DNA of 14,068 bases. Origin: JAWWPG01 sp038232255 (GTDB lineage Bacteria; Actinomycetota; Actinomycetes; Propionibacteriales; Nocardioidaceae). The stretch spans positions 1 to 14,068 of the forward strand of contig JBBSIF010000066.1 in assembly GCA_038232255.1 (NCBI GenBank). Reading direction: 5' to 3'. The notes below the pieces were generated by a model. The model ran no database searches. It had not been told where the DNA came from and worked only from the letters and a program-made list of their open reading frames with translations. This document shows positions 1 to 8,299 of this stretch, one piece after another. A program made the translations under genes and the position numbers. How positions within the stretch are numbered: the first letter of the stretch is position 1; each line of letters begins with the position of its first letter.

Positions 1-96
1 GCCCAGCACCGCCGTCTGGTCCGAGTAGACGTAGGTCAGCGTCGCGACTGCCGACCGGGAGCAGGCGCTGCGCGAACACGTGCGACGTCGGCTCAC
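1..96 (-). CDS. DUF3499 family protein, N-terminal part (runs off the window)
   Basis: Reading the minus strand from the GTG at 96-94 gives 32 uninterrupted codons to the window edge. They begin VSRRRTCSRSACSRSAVATL and continue TYVYSDQTAVLG. This matches the start of the actinobacterial DUF3499 family as I remember it: a basic start, paired cysteines (here C7 and C12), then AVATLTYVY-D-TAVLG. The family's function is unknown; the cysteines suggest a small zinc-binding protein, with the remaining ligands expected beyond the window. No Shine-Dalgarno sequence precedes the GTG. Instead a -10-like TAGCGT (minus strand, 108-103) lies six bases upstream, so the mRNA is probably leaderless. The gene is divergent from the zincin-like gene at 181, an arrangement also known in other actinobacteria near whiB2. 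Family assignment is confident despite the short fragment. Confidence 0.85.
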   Translation of the reverse strand, partial: MSRRRTCSRSACSRSAVATLTYVYSDQTAVLG

Positions 97-102
97 GGGG
101 AG

Positions 103-108
103 ACGCTA
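103..108 (-). promoter_or_regulatory. -10 element of a leaderless promoter for the DUF3499 gene
   Basis: On the minus strand the hexamer TAGCGT (108 down to 103) fits the actinobacterial TANNNT -10 consensus. Six bases separate it from the GTG at 96-94, so transcription would start at the start codon. No ribosome binding site is present to argue otherwise. No strong -35 is visible. Confidence 0.55.
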
Positions 109-168
109 CCGCCCGTGCCGACGTGGGCCAGGCATTGCCGAGCTGACCCTCGTCGTGTCCGCCGGCTC

Positions 169-174
169 TAGACT
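169..174 (+). promoter_or_regulatory. -10 element of a leaderless promoter for the zincin-like gene
   Basis: TAGACT at 169-174 fits the TANNNT -10 consensus and is followed by six bases and then the GTG start at 181. This predicts a transcript beginning on the start codon. It lies in the 84-base divergent region shared with the DUF3499 promoter. The candidate -35 (CTGACC, 143-148) is about 20 bases away, which is long, so only the -10 is well supported. Confidence 0.6.
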
Positions 175-180
175 CAGCCC

Positions 181-624
181 GTGCCCGAGGTCCAGCGTCC
201 TGCGACACCGCCGCGTTCCGGGCCGCCTCGGAACCGGCACGGCAGAGGCTCCCGGGGGCCGTTCGCGCTGGCCGGACCGTTGAACGCCACGGTTCCGCGC
301 GACCTGTCGCGCCGCCACCAGTTCGACGAGATCGTGCTCGGACTCGTGGACCGACACCTCGAACGGTGGCGCAGCGACCTCGCCGACGTGGAGTTCGGCA
401 TCGAGGACGTGCCGGACATCCCCGCGGACTGGGGGGACGAGCCGGTGCCGTTCGGCGCGCTGACCCGCCCGAAGCCGGGGAGCCCCGCGCGGATCGTCGT
501 CTTCCGCCGCCCGGTGGAGATGCGCGCCAAGACGCGGGGAGAGCGGATGGCGCTCGTCGACGAGGTGCTCGTCGAGCACATCGCCGACCTGCTGGGCAAG
601 GAGCCGGGCGACATCGGAGCGTGA
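181..624 (+). CDS. Zincin-fold 'metallopeptidase family' protein with degenerate active site (Rv3259-like)
   Basis: This 147-residue protein resembles the small zincin-like (Zincin_1/DUF1025) proteins encoded next to manB and DUF3499 in actinobacteria. The N-terminal ~35 residues are Pro/Arg/Gly-rich and likely disordered. The core runs from about residue 45 (RRHQFDEIVLGLVDRHL) to the C-terminus and includes the RIVVFRRPVE strand at 104-113. In active family members the C-terminal helix carries HExxH (VHEIAHHFG-like). Here the same helix reads VEHIADLLG (131-139), so the positions of both zinc histidines and the catalytic glutamate are E132, D136 and H133. The fold is therefore probably kept without protease activity. 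The GTG at 181 is chosen because it sits seven bases after a -10 hexamer and has no Shine-Dalgarno sequence. The first recognisable core residues come much later, so a downstream start is possible. The stop is 32 bases before manB. Confidence 0.75.
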   Translation: MPEVQRPATPPRSGPPRNRHGRGSRGPFALAGPLNATVPRDLSRRHQFDEIVLGLVDRHLERWRSDLADVEFGIEDVPDIPADWGDEPVPFGALTRPKPGSPARIVVFRRPVEMRAKTRGERMALVDEVLVEHIADLLGKEPGDIGA

Positions 625-643
625 GACGCACCCGGGGCACTCC

Positions 644-649
644 TAGGAT
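644..649 (+). promoter_or_regulatory. -10 element of a leaderless promoter for manB
   Basis: TAGGAT at 644-649 fits the TANNNT consensus and is followed by seven bases and the GTG at 657. Transcription from it would begin at the GTG. The -35 region (about 621-626, GTGAGA) is weak. The in-frame ATG at 648-650 overlaps the -10 itself and cannot be the start on this transcript. This promoter would make the manB-to-CDF block independent of the zincin-like gene. Confidence 0.55.
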
Positions 650-656
650 GTGCGCC

Positions 657-2078
657 GTGGCCGACCTCGCTGCGATCTTCAAGGCGTACGACGTCCGCGG
701 CCGGGTGCCCGACGAGCTCGACGCGGCCACCATGCGCCAGATCGGGGCCGCCTTCGCCGGGCTGCTCGACCGCCGGGGCGGCGGCGGACCGCAAGCGCGC
801 AGCCCGGTCGTCGTCGGCCACGACATGCGGGCCTCCTCACCTGCTCTTGCGACAGCTCTGGCTGACGGCGTGCGCGACGCCGGCCGCGACGTCACCTTCA
901 TCGGCCTTGTCGCCACGGACGAGCTCTACTTCGCGTCCGGCAGCCTGGACGCCCCGGCGGCCATGGTCACGGCCTCGCACAACCCCGCCGCTGACAACGG
1001 TCTGAAGCTGTGCCTGGCCGGCGCCGTGGCGTTGTCCGCCGGGACCGGCCTCGACGAGATCCGCGACATCGTGGCGGCGGGTCAGGCGGGCGTCCTCCTC
1101 GACGGGCCGCCCAGGGGCAGCTTGCGTGTCGCGGACGTGCTGGCGTCGTACGTCAGCCATCTGCACTCGCTGGCGCCGGTGCGGGGACGGCGCCTCAAGG
1201 TCGTGGTGGACGCGGCGAACGCCATGGCGGGTCTCACGGCGCCGGCGGTCTTCGCCTCCCTCGACGCCGAGCTCGTCCCGCTGTACTTCGAGCTGGACGG
1301 CAGCTTCCCCCACCACGACGCCAACCCGCTCGAGCCGGCCAACCTGCGCGACCTCTCGACGGCGGTGGGAGCCGTGCGCGCCGACCTCGGGCTCGCCTTC
1401 GACGGTGACGCCGACAGATGCTTCGCCGTGGACGAGACCGGCCGGCCGGTGGCACCGTCGACGCTCACCGCGCTGATCGCCGTCCGCGAGCTTGCGAGAC
1501 GCCCCGGCGCGCACGTCATCCACAACGCCGTCACGAGCCGCACGGTTGCCGAGACCATCCGGGACCACGGCGGGATCGCGGTGCGCACTCCGGTCGGGCA
1601 CTCGCTGATCAAGGCCACGATGGCCGAGGTGGGCGCGGTCTTCGGCGGCGAGCACTCCGGGCACTACTACTTCCAGGACTTCTGGTACGCCGACTCCGGC
1701 ATGCTCGCGGCGCTGCACCTGATGGCGACCCTGGCGGCCGGCGACCGCCCGATGTCGGAGGTGGCGGCAGACTTCGAGCGGTACACGGCGTCGGGCGAGA
1801 TCAACGCGACGGTGTCCGACTCGTCGGCAGCGCTCGACCGGGTCGAGAGCGCGTTCGCCGGTCAGCCGGGGGTCTCGCTCGACCGGCTCGACGGGCTCTC
1901 GGTGATCGCGGAGGACTGGTGGCTCAACGTCCGGCCGTCCAACACCGAGCCACTGCTGCGCCTCAACGTGGAGGCGGTCGACGACGCGACGATGGCGGAC
2001 GTGCGAGACTCGGCGCTGGCGTTGTTGAGGGCCGAGGTCCCCGATGAGGGCGCCGCCGCGATGAGGAGTGAGCAGTGA
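657..2078 (+). CDS. manB: Phosphomannomutase / phosphoglucomutase
   Basis: This cytoplasmic enzyme of the alpha-D-phosphohexomutase family interconverts mannose-6-phosphate and mannose-1-phosphate (often also the glucose forms), feeding GDP-mannose synthesis. The predicted length is 473 residues, normal for the family. All four family signatures are intact: the phosphoserine loop TASHNP with Ser107; the metal-binding DGDADR at 249-254; the sugar-binding loop GGEHSG around 330-335; and the C-terminal phosphate-binding RPSNTEP at 426-432. The protein starts ADLAAIFKAYDVRGRVPDEL, typical of the family. The GTG at 657 is preferred over the in-frame ATG at 648 because a -10 hexamer (644-649) overlaps that ATG and places the transcript start at 657. 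The reading frame stays open back to 366, but that extension is an out-of-frame shadow of the zincin-like gene. The stop overlaps the next start by four bases (GTGA), implying translational coupling. Confidence 0.95.
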   Translation: MADLAAIFKAYDVRGRVPDELDAATMRQIGAAFAGLLDRRGGGGPQARSPVVVGHDMRASSPALATALADGVRDAGRDVTFIGLVATDELYFASGSLDAPAAMVTASHNPAADNGLKLCLAGAVALSAGTGLDEIRDIVAAGQAGVLLDGPPRGSLRVADVLASYVSHLHSLAPVRGRRLKVVVDAANAMAGLTAPAVFASLDAELVPLYFELDGSFPHHDANPLEPANLRDLSTAVGAVRADLGLAFDGDADRCFAVDETGRPVAPSTLTALIAVRELARRPGAHVIHNAVTSRTVAETIRDHGGIAVRTPVGHSLIKATMAEVGAVFGGEHSGHYYFQDFWYADSGMLAALHLMATLAAGDRPMSEVAADFERYTASGEINATVSDSSAALDRVESAFAGQPGVSLDRLDGLSVIAEDWWLNVRPSNTEPLLRLNVEAVDDATMADVRDSALALLRAEVPDEGAAAMRSEQ

Positions 2079-2305
2079 ATCTGGACCCCGTCCTGCTGGA
2101 GATCCTGGTGTGCCCCGACTGCAAAGGCGCCCTGACGGTCGACCAAGACCACGACGAGCTGGTGTGCAGCTCCTGCGGCCTCATCTACCCCGTCCGCGAC
2201 GACATCCCGATTCTGCTCGTCGACGAGGCACGGCGACCGGAGCGCGCGAGCACCGAGTCTGCGCCCGGCGCCGAGCCGGGCGGGCCCACCGACGACGCCG
2301 GCTGA
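2075..2305 (+). CDS. Trm112-like zinc-ribbon protein
   Basis: A 76-residue protein with the compact zinc ribbon of the Trm112/YcaR (UPF0434) family. It has CPDC at 13-16 and CSSC at 31-34, followed by the conserved G-x-I-Y-P-V-R-x-x-I-P segment (35-46). In eukaryotes and archaea Trm112 is an activating partner of methyltransferases. The bacterial role is unclear, but the gene commonly sits beside manB in actinobacteria. The tail after about residue 52 is charged and probably disordered. The GTG start overlaps the manB stop by four bases. A GAGGAG ribosome binding site at 2063-2068, inside the end of manB, lies six bases upstream. Confidence 0.9.
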   Translation: MNLDPVLLEILVCPDCKGALTVDQDHDELVCSSCGLIYPVRDDIPILLVDEARRPERASTESAPGAEPGGPTDDAG

Positions 2306-2309
2306 GACG

Positions 2310-3371
2310 GTGGCCGACACCTTCGACGACGGCCGCCTTGATGACCCCGAGGTGCTCGCGTCGTACGACGCGGCGCTGCGCCACCTCGCGGAGTCCGGTG
2401 CCCGCGTCCGCATCGACGCCGGCAGCGCCGCCGACGCGCTCGACGCCGCCATCGGCGACGAGTCGACGCCGCGGGCGATCGTGGCGGCGGGCGTGGACGC
2501 GAGGCTGCTGCGAGCCGTGCTCGAGCCGTGGTGCCCGGTCCCGTTCGTGGCCTGGCCAGGTCCGGGGCTTCCGGGCTGGGCCGGAGCCCTGGACCTCGTC
2601 GTCGTGCTCGGGCCGGGATCCGGCGACCCGCACGCCGCCTCCGCCGTACGCGATGCGATCCATCGCGGCTGCTCCCTGCTCACCGCGTGCCAGCCGGACT
2701 CCCCGCTCGCCGAGCAGGCTCACGGCCGCCGCCACAGCACCGTGCTGCCCATCCGGACCGGTGACTCCCTCGCCGCCGCTGTCGTGATGCTCCTCGCGCT
2801 CCACCGCCTCGAGGTGGGGCCCGCGGTGGACGCCGAGGAGGTGGCTCGCGTCCTCGACGACGTCGCCGTCGCCTGCTCGCCGGCGAGGGACATCGCCGTG
2901 AACCCGGCGAAGGATCTTGCCATCGCGTTCGCGGACCTGCTGCCGCTTGTCTGGGGCGGTTCGGTGCTCGCCGCTCGGGCGGCACGACGAGTGGCGGAGA
3001 CGATCCGGCGCAGCACCGGGCGCGCGGCGCTTGCCGCCGACGAGAGCCGGCTGATCCCCGTCATCTCGGCGGCCCGGTCTCGCGACCTCTTCGCCGACCC
3101 GTTCGCCGAGCCGGAGTCGGCCCCGTCACGGCCGGGTCTGCTGGTCCTCGACGACGGCGCGGAGGAACCCACCGTCCGTGCGGAGCGGGGACGGCTCGCC
3201 GCCGAGGCGACTGCCCACGAGGTGCGCATGAAGAGCGTGCACGCCGACGAGGGCACGGAGATCTCGCGCTACGCGGCGCTGCTCAGCACCGGAGCGTACG
3301 CGGCGCGCTACCTCGGCGTCGGCCTCGACAGCGGCGGTGCCCGCCACCAGCTGGAGCGCGGGGACTGGTGA
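2310..3371 (+). CDS. SIS-domain protein, bifunctional phosphoglucose/phosphomannose isomerase-like
   Basis: A 353-residue cytoplasmic protein resembling the actinobacterial SIS-domain proteins annotated as phosphoglucose/phosphomannose isomerase (Rv3256c-like). It begins DDGRLDDPEVLASYD. A first SIS half includes WAGALDLVVVLGPGS (90-104) and SPLAEQA (131-137). A C-terminal PGI-like half starts at NPAKDLAIAFADLLPLVWG (198-216). Placed between manB and a transporter, it is expected to handle mannose-6-phosphate/fructose-6-phosphate. The part that in archaeal PGI/PMI carries the catalytic Glu (an LNENxK-type segment) and the later N-H-N-E segment reads here IRRSTGRAAL and has no equivalent NHNE. 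Catalysis is therefore uncertain; this alignment is from memory. The GTG start lies four bases after the previous stop. The stop overlaps the next gene by four bases. No separate class-I manA is present here. Confidence 0.78.
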   Translation: MADTFDDGRLDDPEVLASYDAALRHLAESGARVRIDAGSAADALDAAIGDESTPRAIVAAGVDARLLRAVLEPWCPVPFVAWPGPGLPGWAGALDLVVVLGPGSGDPHAASAVRDAIHRGCSLLTACQPDSPLAEQAHGRRHSTVLPIRTGDSLAAAVVMLLALHRLEVGPAVDAEEVARVLDDVAVACSPARDIAVNPAKDLAIAFADLLPLVWGGSVLAARAARRVAETIRRSTGRAALAADESRLIPVISAARSRDLFADPFAEPESAPSRPGLLVLDDGAEEPTVRAERGRLAAEATAHEVRMKSVHADEGTEISRYAALLSTGAYAARYLGVGLDSGGARHQLERGDW

Positions 3372-4315
3372 GCGCGGAGGAGTCACCCAAGGCGGTGATC
3401 GCGGCGCTCGCCGCCAACCTGGGCATCGCCGCGACCAAGGTGCTGGCGTGGGTGCTGACCGGGTCCGCGTCGATGCTTGCCGAGGCGATCCACTCCTTCG
3501 CCGACAGCGGAAACCAGGGCCTTCTCCTGCTCGGCCGCAGCAGATCTCGGCGCGCGCCGACCAGCGAGCACCCCTTCGGCTACGCCCGCGAGCGCTACAT
3601 CTACGCCTTCCTCGTCTCGATCGTGCTGTTCAGCGTGGGCGGCCTGTTCGCCCTCTACGAGGCCTACCACAAGTACCAGGAGGTGCACGGCGGCTCTCCG
3701 AACGAGCTGCTCGAGAGCCGATGGCGCTGGGTGCCGCTCGTCGTCCTCGTCGCGGCGATCTGCATGGAGAGCTTCTCGCTGCGTACGGCGGTGTCGGAGT
3801 CGAACAGGACGCGCGGCGGCGCCACCTGGGTCCAGTTCGTCCGCCGGGCAAAGTCCCCGGAGCTGCCGGTCGTGCTGCTGGAGGACGTCGCCGCGCTGGT
3901 CGGTCTCGTCCTCGCGCTCGCGGGCGTCGGCCTCACGCTGCTGACCCGCAACGGGTACTGGGACGTCGCCGGTACGACGGGGATCGGCCTGCTGCTGGTG
4001 ACGGTGGCGGTGGTGCTCGGCATCGAGACCAAGAGCCTGCTGCTCGGCGAGGCCGCGGCACTCGATGACCAGGACGCGATCGCCGACGCCATCTCGAGTC
4101 CTGGGAGCCTAGGCCTGCGGATCATCCACCTGCGCACGCTCCAGCTGGGGCCTGGGAGTGTGCTCGTCGCCTGCAAGATCGCGGTCGCGCCGGACGACCG
4201 GGCCGCCGACCTGGCGGCGGCCATCGACGCGGCAGAGGTCCGGGTCCGCGCGGCCGTCCCGGATGCGACGTACGTGTTCATCGAGCCGGACGTGCGCCGA
4301 GCCGACGCCTGACCG
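3368..4315 (+). CDS. Cation diffusion facilitator (ZnT9-like) transporter
   Basis: An inner-membrane transporter of about 314 residues, likely exporting a divalent metal such as Zn2+ or Mn2+ by proton exchange. Hydrophobic segments lie at about 8-31, 33-57, 77-100, 120-137, 167-192 and 203-226, giving the six membrane spans of the family. A cytoplasmic C-terminal domain follows (about 228-314, ending VFIEPDVRRADA). The second span has the metal-site motif HSFADSGNQ (H42, D46). The fifth has LLEDVAALVG (171-180) in place of the usual His-x3-Asp; my recollection is that this Glu-Asp form marks the ZnT9/SLC30A9-like branch. A histidine-rich loop is absent. The GTG start overlaps the preceding stop (GTGA), so it is translated with the SIS protein. 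The stop codon is the TGA at 4310-4312 or immediately adjacent; the end coordinate is good to a few bases. Confidence 0.88.
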
Positions 4316-4388
4316 CCCTGGCGGGGACCGCCGGATATCCTGGTGCTGCCCGCACCCGGGCGCTTCCCGCCAGTCGCAGAGGACCCGC
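4313..4388 (+). promoter_or_regulatory. Gap before ahcY: small hairpin, weak promoter and ribosome binding site
   Basis: The 76-base gap holds a short stem right after the transporter stop (CCGC 4313-4316 with GCGG 4321-4324, loop of four), too small to be a convincing terminator. It also holds a possible -10, TATCCT at 4336-4341, without a good -35. A clear ribosome binding site AGAGGA at 4378-4383 lies five bases before the ahcY ATG. No SAH-riboswitch core is recognisable. A promoter here is plausible but weakly supported. Confidence 0.35.
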
Positions 4389-5819
<1,431 letters not shown>

Positions 5820-5858
5820 CGAGGCTGCGGCACCCAGGCCCAGAGAGGGACGACTCCA

Positions 5859-6563
5859 GTGGACGCGATTCGACCGCACAAGGGCCGCGTGCTGGTCGTC
5901 GACGACGACTCGTCGCTGTCGGAGATGCTGACGATCGTGCTCCGCAGCGAGGGCTTCGAGCCGCGGGTGTGCCCCACGGGAGACCAGGCGATGGCCATGG
6001 TGCGGGAGTTCAAGCCGGACCTGGTGCTCCTGGACCTCATGCTGCCGGGCAAGGACGGCGTCGACGTCTGCCGGCAGATCCGCGGCGAGTCCGGGGTGCC
6101 GATCATCATGCTGACCGCCAAGAGCGACACGATCGACATCGTCGTCGGCCTCGAGTCGGGCGCTGACGACTACGTCGTCAAGCCGTTCAAGCCGAAGGAG
6201 CTGGTCGCGCGGCTGCGCGCCCGGCTGCGTACCTACGAGGACGAGGTTCCGGAGACGCTGCAGATCGGCGACCTGGACATCGATGTCGCCGGTCACACCG
6301 TCAAGCGCAACACGGCACCGCTGTTCCTGACCCCGCTCGAGTTCGACCTCCTCGTCTGCCTCGCCCGCAAGCCGTGGCAGGTGTTCACCCGTGAGGTCCT
6401 TCTCGAGCAGGTCTGGGGATACCGCCACGCCGCCGACACCCGCCTCGTGAACGTGCACGTCCAGCGGCTGCGTTCGAAGGTCGAGCGGGACCCCGAGAAC
6501 CCGGCGATCGTCCTCACGGTCCGTGGCGTCGGCTACAAGGCCGGCGGGCCGGACAGCGGCTAG
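5859..6563 (+). CDS. mtrA: Response regulator MtrA (OmpR family)
   Basis: The DNA-binding regulator of the MtrAB system, which in actinobacteria controls genes for cell-wall metabolism, division and osmotic response. It has 234 residues. The receiver domain (about 10-122) has acidic residues D15-D17, phosphoacceptor D59 in LLDLMLPG, T86 and K108 (YVVKPF). A winged-helix Trans_reg_C domain (about 133-230) ends in the conserved LTVRGVGYKAG. The central VWGYRHAADTRLVNVHVQRL is the recognition-helix region characteristic of MtrA. The GTG start has GAGAGGGA at 5843-5850 eight bases upstream. The gene follows ahcY by 39 bases and precedes mtrB by two, so it forms an operon with mtrB and lpqB and may also be read from ahcY. 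From memory, tmk separates ahcY and mtrA in mycobacteria; it is absent here. Confidence 0.97.
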   Translation: MDAIRPHKGRVLVVDDDSSLSEMLTIVLRSEGFEPRVCPTGDQAMAMVREFKPDLVLLDLMLPGKDGVDVCRQIRGESGVPIIMLTAKSDTIDIVVGLESGADDYVVKPFKPKELVARLRARLRTYEDEVPETLQIGDLDIDVAGHTVKRNTAPLFLTPLEFDLLVCLARKPWQVFTREVLLEQVWGYRHAADTRLVNVHVQRLRSKVERDPENPAIVLTVRGVGYKAGGPDSG

Positions 6564-6565
6564 CC

Positions 6566-8299
6566 ATGGAAGCGGCCGACCAGGTGCCTCCTGCGACCCC
6601 TCGCGTCGCGCCCCGCACAGTGGCGTCCGGGGCCGGGCGATGGCTCGCCGCCTCCTGGCGCGTCCTGACCTCGCCGGTGCGCGCCGTGCTGGGGTGGTGG
6701 CGCCGCTCCATCCAGGCTCGCGTCGTCATCGGCGTGCTCACCCTGTCCGCCGTCCTGGCGTTCCTCGCCGGCTGGGTGCTGCTGACCCAGGTGACGAACG
6801 GGCTGCTGGACGGCCAGCGGAAGTCGGCGCTCACGCAGGCGGCGCAAGGCTTCGCCGCCGCGCAGTCGCGGCTGGACCAGGAGGACGTCGTCGCCGAGTC
6901 CGATCCCGGTGCTCCGCTGAACCAGCTCCTCGACGACCTCGCTCCGCACGACGAGGCGAGCGGGGACTACACCGTGATCGTCATCGGCCCGCTCGCCGAC
7001 GTGTTGGCGAACCAACCGCAGACCTGGGCGCCGCGGCTGTCCAGCCAGCTCGACGTCGCGTCCTCGGTGCCGGCGGAGCTGGTGACCCAGATCCAATCGG
7101 CCCCGGGCAGCTACTGGGCCTACACCGGGCTGCACCGGACCCCCGCGGACAGCTCGCATCCGGCCCTCGTCGTCGGCTCCCAGGTGACCGTGACGAGCCA
7201 GGCCATCAGCTACGGGCTGCTCTACGTCTTCCCTCTCGCCGAGCAGCAGCAGACGCTGTCCGTGGTGGAGCGGGGGCTGCTCGGGGCCGGCGCTGTCCTC
7301 ATCGTGCTGCTCAGCACGATCGCCTGGCTCGTGACCCGGCAGGTCGTCACCCCGGTTCGGCTGGCGCGGCGGATCGCGGAACGGCTGGCGGCCGGGCGGC
7401 TGGAGGAGCGGATGCACGTCCGCGGCCAGGACGACATCGCGCGGCTGGGGCAGTCGTTCAACCAGATGGCGGGCGGCCTGCAGCGCCAGATCCGCCAGCT
7501 CGAAGAGCTGTCACGGGTGCAGCGCCGCTTCGTGGCCGACGTGAGCCATGAGCTGCGGACTCCGCTGACGACGGTGCGGATGGCGTCGGACCTGCTGTAC
7601 GAGGCGCGGGAGGACTTCGACGCGCCGACCGCGCGCTCGGCGGAGCTGCTGCAGGACGAGCTCAATCGGTTCGAGGGACTGCTGACGGACCTCCTCGAGA
7701 TCAGCCGCTTCGACGCCGGGGCGGCCGCGCTGGAGCTCAGCGACGTGGACCTGCGGGCCAGCGTCCGGCACGTACTGGAGGCGAACTCGCCGATCGCCCG
7801 GCGACGCGGCTCGTCGTTCGTGGTCACCATTCCCGACGAGCCCGCGGTCGTGCAGGCAGACGCGCGGCGAGTGGAGCGCATCGTGCGCAATCTCGTGGTC
7901 AACGCGCTGCAGTACGGCGAGGGCAGCGACGTGGAGATCACCGTGGCAGCGCAGCCGGACTCGGTGTGCGTGGTGGTGCGTGACCACGGCGTCGGGCTGA
8001 AACCCGGTGAGGAGACGCTCGTCTTCAGCCGGTTCTGGCGGGCCGACCCCGCGCGGACCCGGACGCGTGGCGGCACCGGGCTCGGGCTGTCCATCGCGGT
8101 CGAGGACACCTTGCTGCACGGGGGGGTGCTGGACGCGTGGGGGCGCCCGGGTCGCGGTGCCGCCTTCCGGCTGGTGCTGCCGCGCCGCGTCGGCGCTCCG
8201 CTGACCCCCGCACCCCTCGTCGTGGCGGAGGAGCCCCCGGCTCCGGTGGGCGCGCCCTATGCCCGTCTGGACCGCGACCCCGGGATCGAGCCCCGATGA
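6566..8299 (+). CDS. mtrB: Sensor histidine kinase MtrB
   Basis: The membrane-bound sensor kinase that phosphorylates MtrA. It has 577 residues: a cytoplasmic N-terminal tail (1-47), a first membrane span (about 52-74), an extracytoplasmic sensor region (about 75-235), a second span (236-257) and a HAMP linker (about 258-310). The dimerisation/phosphoacceptor domain has H328 in VADVSHELRTPL. The ATP-binding domain shows the N box RNLVVNALQYG (N442, N446), the G1 box DHGVGL (473-478), the F box FSRFWRADP and the G2 box GGTGLGLS (502-509). A Pro-rich tail (about 545-577) follows. All catalytic boxes are intact. The start lies two bases after the mtrA stop, and the stop overlaps the lpqB start as ATGA. 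This gives the mtrA-mtrB-lpqB operon in its usual order. Confidence 0.96.
   Translation: MEAADQVPPATPRVAPRTVASGAGRWLAASWRVLTSPVRAVLGWWRRSIQARVVIGVLTLSAVLAFLAGWVLLTQVTNGLLDGQRKSALTQAAQGFAAAQSRLDQEDVVAESDPGAPLNQLLDDLAPHDEASGDYTVIVIGPLADVLANQPQTWAPRLSSQLDVASSVPAELVTQIQSAPGSYWAYTGLHRTPADSSHPALVVGSQVTVTSQAISYGLLYVFPLAEQQQTLSVVERGLLGAGAVLIVLLSTIAWLVTRQVVTPVRLARRIAERLAAGRLEERMHVRGQDDIARLGQSFNQMAGGLQRQIRQLEELSRVQRRFVADVSHELRTPLTTVRMASDLLYEAREDFDAPTARSAELLQDELNRFEGLLTDLLEISRFDAGAAALELSDVDLRASVRHVLEANSPIARRRGSSFVVTIPDEPAVVQADARRVERIVRNLVVNALQYGEGSDVEITVAAQPDSVCVVVRDHGVGLKPGEETLVFSRFWRADPARTRTRGGTGLGLSIAVEDTLLHGGVLDAWGRPGRGAAFRLVLPRRVGAPLTPAPLVVAEEPPAPVGAPYARLDRDPGIEPR

Noticed and set aside
366..656. 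N-terminal extension of manB
   Set aside because: The extension lies over the zincin-like gene in another frame and is Arg/Gly-rich. The phosphomannomutase family begins at about 657.
4313..4388. SAH riboswitch upstream of ahcY
   Set aside because: The gap is only 76 bases and I see no match to the conserved SAH-riboswitch core. A simple ribosome binding site explains the start.
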